From Strigops habroptila (Eukaryota > Chordata > Aves > Psittaciformes > Psittacidae), in contig NC_046360.1 in the NCBI RefSeq assembly GCF_004027225.2, positions 2,902,001-2,966,000 of the forward strand: DNA of 64,000 bases. Direction: 5' to 3'. Positions 61,301-64,000 of this stretch are shown piece by piece. A model generated the notes under the pieces. The model had not been told where the DNA came from, made no database searches, and saw only the letters and a program-made list of their open reading frames with translations. The first letter of the stretch is position 1. Each line of letters opens with the position of its first letter. Made by a program: the position numbers and the translations under genes.

Positions 61301-63209
61301 TCATGGTATGGAGGAATCCTCAAAATATTGTGGAATTGAAACCTTGTCATTTTAAATATGTGAACTAAAAGGCAGTAAACTTAAAGTTGCACGAAGACTT
61401 AGGCAAGGAGAGGGAAACACTGCATCCAAATTAAATAGGAAATAGAAATGCATGTGTGTAGTTGTACTTTTGTGGTGACCTTCAGAGTAGTTACAGTGTT
61501 GTTTAATCTTTCTGGATGTCAGTGGCATCCCCTCTTAAGGGTGTAATTTAAGTTTATTGCATATGCAGTGATGTAATTCATAATAAAATCGATACCGTTA
61601 CGGATGGAATAATTGTTTGGGAAACAAGTGGGTGTGTTTTATCAAAGGAAAAAAGTTTGTAATTCTTTCCCCCTGTTTTGGTTAGTGTACTCCTGTCAAT
61701 AGCAGAGCTCTACTGGAGATCTTCATGTCATACCATTGCCTTGCCTGTCCTGCTGCAGGCTCTTGCCCTCTCTCGAGAATATAGCCTCCAGTACTTGGCT
61801 TCTGAAACTGTGCTGAACTTGGCTTTCTCTCAGGTATGTCTGATTTGTGTTTTCATGGGGCTGTAGGGCAACATTTATTCTGGGGATCTGGATACTGTTT
61901 TTACTCCTGTGAGGTTTAAGAATGCAGCCTTGTTGGAATCAGGTTATTGATTCTGAAGGAGTATATTCTAAATGTAAGAACTTGCGACGAAGATAATAAA
62001 AGTTGACTTTCATGTGCTTCACTGAGATGTGTCGTTATTGCATATAATTAAGCAGGCAACCATAAATTGCTCCTGCCTTAATTTCTTCAGTTGTTATTCT
62101 TTGTACTGGTATTTTGGCTTTCTAGTAGCACACTTTGGCATGTGTTTGAATTAAAAATAACACTTGTAATGGAGTTCAGTTATATTGTTCATTCTGAGCT
62201 GGCAGAGACGTGATTGTCAGCACTGACTGTGGTGGAGAAGCCATGCTTAATCATTTCAAATAGCAGCTTGCTTCTACTAGTAAGTTTTGATTTAAAAGAA
62301 GATTGTGGGGGAAAAAATACACATAAATATACGTCCTTGTCTATAGTGCACTGTGTTATTAGAAGCAGATGTGATGTCTGTTGCTTTTCTCTGAAGAAGC
62401 TGCTCTTACCAGTGGATTCCAGTATTAAACCAGCAAGTATTTCTCTTTCAGCTGATCCTTGGCATTCCTGAACAAGCCCTGAATATTCTGCACATGGCAA
62501 TAGAACCTGTCTTGGCCCACGGAGCTGTCCTGGACAAAGGTTGTGCCATGTTCTTGGTGGCCAAATGTCAGGTGGCTTCTGCAGCATCCTACACGCCACA
62601 GAAGAAGATTGAAGGTAGCGTGAAGAGTGATTCTCCTCCCTGACACTATGCAGAGAAGTGCAAACCAGTGTATATACTGGGGTCCTGCTACACAATCACC
62701 ATTAAGAAAATACTAAATTATACAGCAGTGATATTACCTAGATTTAAGATAGCAAAATTAGTTATTCAACAGCCACTATGTTTATAGTGGAGTCTTGTTT
62801 ATCTGCATGCTTTCACACCCATGTTTTGCAGTGAAGGCGGAATAACAGAGAGCTGAAAGAGCATGTTGCTAAGACACAAATTGTTTTGAAAAGCTGAGGA
62901 ATTTGTCATTGGGCTCCTCAGAATTGAGCTGTATCACTTGGAATTGTTCTGGTGATCTTATCTTAAATGTGACTGTTCCGCTTTTTTTCCACAGCTTTGG
63001 AATCTGCTATCTTGAATCTAAATGAAGCCAAGACTTACTTCGCCAAAGTGGACTGTAAAGAGCAGCTCAGAGACGTTCTCTACTTCCAAGCCCGGCTGTT
63101 CCACACCCTAGGCAAGACCCAGGAAAGGAACAAATGTGCCATGTTGTTCCGTCAGTTGCACCAGGAGCTGCCGGCACACGGTGTCCCCTTAATCAATGCC
63201 TTCAAGTGA
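49129..63209 (+). CDS. ANAPC5: ANAPC5 (APC5), anaphase-promoting complex subunit 5, spliced, 17 exons, 757 aa
   Basis: Joined exons 49129-49332, 49431-49510, 50417-50526, 50906-51104, 52266-52332, 53666-53767, 54911-55101, 56057-56138, 56831-56920, 57876-58057, 58538-58673, 58910-58984, 59767-59888, 61050-61157, 61686-61833, 62452-62614 and 62995-63209 give 757 codons plus TGA (human 755). Start: gcgccATGG Kozak and the MASVHESLYFNPMMTNGVVH N-terminus. Domains: N-terminal helical region (1-200), acidic linker (about 165-215), then the TPR superhelix, including the APC5 TPR motif (about 255-375) and more TPRs up to about 750. Family knowledge: APC5 is a scaffold subunit of the APC/C ubiquitin ligase, linking the TPR lobe to APC1/APC4 in the platform; it acts in mitosis in the nucleus and cytosol. 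Divergent from RNF34, with a CpG promoter. Confidence 0.97.
49431..49510 (+). CDS. ANAPC5: ANAPC5 exon 2, aa 69-95
   Basis: The acceptor is cttccccag and the donor atcag|gtgggc (phase 2). Codes GPDMPLSRLRKAIEECCSHL. The intron before it is only 98 bases. Confidence 0.93.
49898..49920 (+). repeat. 13-bp direct repeat with GCTTAAGC palindromes
   Basis: TTGCTTAAGCAAG followed by TTGCTTAAGC. Each copy holds the palindrome GCTTAAGC. Directly upstream of a CR1 scrap. Confidence 0.85.
49925..49993 (+). mobile_element. CR1 LINE 3' scrap, sense
   Basis: GGACTAGATGATCTTTAAGG, TCCCTTCCAACCTGAACCAC and a degenerate TCTGTAATTCTAAG tail; the last about 65 bases of CR1. Confidence 0.85.
50417..50526 (+). 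CDS. ANAPC5: ANAPC5 exon 3, aa 95-132
   Basis: The acceptor is cctgtttag and the donor gtag|gtaact. Codes LKLMAEGELKDMEQFFDDLS to HKTSVV. Very close to human. Confidence 0.96.
50527..50905 (+). other. ANAPC5 intron 3
   Basis: 379 bases, GTAACT to TGCAG. Nothing else seen. Confidence 0.85.
50906..51104 (+). CDS. ANAPC5: ANAPC5 exon 4, aa 132-198, with acidic linker
   Basis: The acceptor is tttgcag and the donor ttaag|gtgata. Codes LFLRHMILAYNKLSFSQVYK then a variable acidic stretch (DDEKKNGIDESDMELTNTEE) ending EELDLPLR. Confidence 0.95.
51105..52265 (+). other. ANAPC5 intron 4
   Basis: 1.2 kb. No exon or recognised repeat. Confidence 0.85.
52266..52332 (+). CDS. ANAPC5: ANAPC5 exon 5, aa 198-220
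   Basis: 67 nt coding EEEISCSGPLSQKQAEYFLS and QQ. Acceptor cttttcag, donor cag|gtatgt. Found by homology; too short for an ORF search. Confidence 0.94.
52333..53665 (+). other. ANAPC5 intron 5
   Basis: 1.3 kb. Holds an AT-rich microsatellite (52698-52850). No exon. Confidence 0.85.
52698..52850. repeat. AT-rich (AAATATA)n low-complexity tract
   Basis: Degenerate AAATATA/TATAAATA units over about 150 bases. Confidence 0.8.
53666..53767 (+). CDS. ANAPC5: ANAPC5 exon 6, aa 221-254
   Basis: The acceptor is ttattccag and the donor gca|gtaagt. Codes ASLLKNDETKALAPASLQKE and LNNLLKFNPDFAEA. Confidence 0.97.
53768..54910 (+). other. ANAPC5 intron 6
   Basis: 1.1 kb. Nothing recognised. Confidence 0.85.
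54911..55101 (+). CDS. ANAPC5: ANAPC5 exon 7, aa 255-318, TPR region start
   Basis: The acceptor is caatttttag and the donor cacta|gtaagt (phase 2). Codes HYLSYLNSLRVQDVFSSTHS to LAALHCRFGHY. Start of the APC5 TPR domain. Confidence 0.96.
55102..56056 (+). other. ANAPC5 intron 7
   Basis: 0.95 kb. Nothing recognised beyond a TTGGTTTG-type repeat near 55266-55290. Confidence 0.85.
56057..56138 (+). CDS. ANAPC5: ANAPC5 exon 8, aa 318-345
   Basis: The acceptor is gctgatag and the donor ctg|gtaagg. Codes QQAELALQEAIRIAQESNDH and VCLQHCL, a canonical TPR (A/Y positions conserved). Confidence 0.95.
56139..56830 (+). other. ANAPC5 intron 8
   Basis: 0.7 kb. Nothing recognised. Confidence 0.85.
56831..56920 (+). 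CDS. ANAPC5: ANAPC5 exon 9, aa 346-375
   Basis: The acceptor is ccttgctag and the donor cca|gtaagt. Codes SWLYILEQKIFDSCVLLEHS and VNKSLHFGLP. More diverged from human than its neighbours (EQKIFDSC against GQKRSDSY). Confidence 0.95.
56921..57875 (+). other. ANAPC5 intron 9
   Basis: 0.95 kb. A short (TA)n lies near the 3' end (57847-57858), before the polypyrimidine tract. Confidence 0.85.
57876..58057 (+). CDS. ANAPC5: ANAPC5 exon 10, aa 376-436
   Basis: The acceptor is ttcttcccag and the donor cgcag|gtattt. Codes YLASLGIQSLVQQRAFAGKA to KTAIWRLYGR, nearly identical to human. Confidence 0.96.
58058..58537 (+). other. ANAPC5 intron 10
   Basis: 480 bases, non-CAG acceptor. Nothing else seen. 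Confidence 0.85.
58538..58673 (+). CDS. ANAPC5: ANAPC5 exon 11, aa 436-481
   Basis: The acceptor ends AAG (ctcttgcacaag) and the donor is cag|gtgagg. Codes TMALQQAQTLLSMNSLEAVN to AELHAEQ. Confidence 0.95.
58910..58984 (+). CDS. ANAPC5: ANAPC5 exon 12, aa 482-506
   Basis: 25 codons, GYFAAASEILKHLKERFPPN then SQHAQ. Acceptor tgtcttacag, donor cag|gtagaa. Confidence 0.95.
58985..59766 (+). other. ANAPC5 intron 12
   Basis: 0.8 kb. Nothing recognised. Confidence 0.85.
59767..59888 (+). CDS. ANAPC5: ANAPC5 exon 13, aa 507-547
   Basis: The acceptor is tttatttag and the donor tacag|gtaaga. Codes LWMLFDQKIQFERAMNDGRY to NSIEGVY. Confidence 0.95.
59889..61049 (+). other. ANAPC5 intron 13
   Basis: 1.2 kb. 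Nothing recognised. Confidence 0.85.
61050..61157 (+). CDS. ANAPC5: ANAPC5 exon 14, aa 547-583
   Basis: The acceptor is ccacggcag and the donor attag|gtaaga. Codes KAIVLKAQNQMSEAHKLLQK to IKNTEMVI, a TPR unit. Confidence 0.95.
61158..61685 (+). other. ANAPC5 intron 14
   Basis: 528 bases. Nothing recognised. Confidence 0.85.
61686..61833 (+). CDS. ANAPC5: ANAPC5 exon 15, aa 583-632
   Basis: The acceptor is tttggttag and the donor cag|gtatgt. Codes VLLSIAELYWRSSCHTIALP to LNLAFSQ. Confidence 0.95.
61834..62451 (+). other. ANAPC5 intron 15
   Basis: 618 bases. Nothing recognised. Confidence 0.85.
62452..62614 (+). CDS. ANAPC5: ANAPC5 exon 16, aa 633-687
   Basis: The acceptor is tctctttcag and the donor gaag|gtagcg. 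Codes LILGIPEQALNILHMAIEPV to SYTPQKKIE. Confidence 0.95.
62615..62994 (+). other. ANAPC5 intron 16
   Basis: 380 bases. Nothing recognised. Confidence 0.85.
62995..63209 (+). CDS. ANAPC5: ANAPC5 terminal coding exon 17, aa 687-757
   Basis: The acceptor is tttccacag; the stop TGA is at 63207-63209. Codes LESAILNLNEAKTYFAKVDC to HGVPLINAFK. The last residues (NAFK) differ from human (NHL). Confidence 0.96.
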
Positions 63210-63335
63210 TGCATTTAAAGATGAGATTTGTTTGTTTTCCTGGGTATTTTTTTTTTTTTACAAATGTCTTTTTATTATAGTCAGTATTCCATGTTTCAAA
63301 ATAACTGCAAATAAATCATGGTCTTCTGTTGAACA
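63210..63335 (+). other. ANAPC5: ANAPC5 3' UTR
   Basis: Short AT-rich 3' UTR with a T run (63248-63260) ending near the AATAAA at 63310. A further AATAAA at 63888-63893 could make a longer form. Confidence 0.7.
63310..63315 (+). terminator. ANAPC5: Poly(A) signal of ANAPC5
   Basis: AATAAA about 100 bases after the stop, followed by a T/G-rich stretch (gtcttctgttg, cattttgtttg). Confidence 0.75.
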
Positions 63336-64000
63336 AACTTGCATTTTGTTTGCAATGACGTAAGGGAAAACATGGGTTTCCACCCATTTCACTTTTATTC
63401 TGTACTTGTAACTAAGAATAAGAATTGAACAGGGGGAAAATAGACAGACTCTCTTGTCTGCATGATAAACACACTGAGGGGAATGGTGCAGTCACAGTGA
63501 AATAATATCTGTTCTTTGTTGTGACATTTTCAGAATCAATGCTGGCTTTATGAACACTGAGGAACAAAAACTAGCGGAAAATGTATGCGAAGCTGCTTTG
63601 TTCTTGTTTTAAGTGGTATAGAACGGGTCTCATTTAAAACATGTCCTTGCATTTAACCTGTCTACAGTCGCTGTTTACTCCATAGAAACAGATGGTGCTG
63701 GCAGAAGGGAAAAAAAACAGGATTCAGTTGGAGAAGTCTAATGGTGCAGAGTCCCGGCATTGTTGTTCCGTGTGTCCTTGTGCAAAGAGCAGCTGAGAGA
63801 AGAGGTGAACAACAGCCCCAGCACAGCTTATTGTACGTGTTCTCCCGTAGGTGCTGGTATAATTTACCTGCTCTGGTTTTAGGGGTGAATAAATGAAGAT
63901 GGTTGCAACTAACTCAATATCTGGTACGCTGCCATTGAGTTCTAGTAATTAGATCCTTGTTTTGGAAGAAAATGTCATTTTGGATGTGGGCGGGATTGCC
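63336..64000. other. Intergenic downstream of ANAPC5
   Basis: No coding region seen. In other vertebrates CAMKK2 follows ANAPC5, but no CAMKK2 exon is visible here. An AATAAA is at 63888-63893. Confidence 0.6.

Overview
This is vertebrate nuclear DNA, almost certainly from a bird. The signs are compact introns with GT/AG borders, GC-rich CpG-island promoters, several CR1 LINE 3' fragments and a solo LTR of an avian ERVL-like type. The passerine or neoavian guess rests only on the look of the LTR. There is no prokaryotic, plasmid or phage content and no CRISPR array.

Three protein-coding genes fill the window, in the order known for vertebrate KDM2B-RNF34-ANAPC5. (1) KDM2B (FBXL10), + strand, about 8.0-35 kb. 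The window holds an internal CpG-island promoter and an alternative first exon (8602-8691), followed by ten downstream exons (17554-33982) for the CXXC finger, PHD finger, F-box and leucine-rich repeats. The model is a 748-residue short form without the JmjC demethylase domain. The JmjC-coding exons must lie to the left of the window; bases 1-8000 look like intron of the long form. (2) RNF34, - strand, six coding exons from 44642 down to 36850, 352 residues: a FYVE-like finger, a SAP-like region and a C-terminal RING. It converges on KDM2B. (3) ANAPC5, + strand, 17 coding exons 49129-63209, 757 residues: the TPR-containing APC5 subunit of the anaphase-promoting complex. It is divergent from RNF34.

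Exon borders were set by eye: reading frame across each junction, GT/AG consensus, and remembered human orthologue sequences. All three joined frames stay open from ATG to stop with consistent phases.

Between RNF34 and ANAPC5 lie about 4.5 kb containing a 589-bp solo LTR with a perfect 5-bp target-site duplication, and a CR1 scrap. A CR1 fragment occupies half of the last KDM2B intron and another lies in the large intron before the CXXC exon. The most interesting local structure is at the KDM2B internal promoter: overlapping upstream ORFs (one ending in an ATGA overlap), a POU-dimer-like site and an expanded Pro/Glu/Gly coding repeat. All three genes concern chromatin or ubiquitin (PRC1.1 recruitment/F-box, RING E3 ligase, APC/C scaffold), but this is conserved neighbourhood rather than an operon-like system. 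I found no convincing undescribed biological system.
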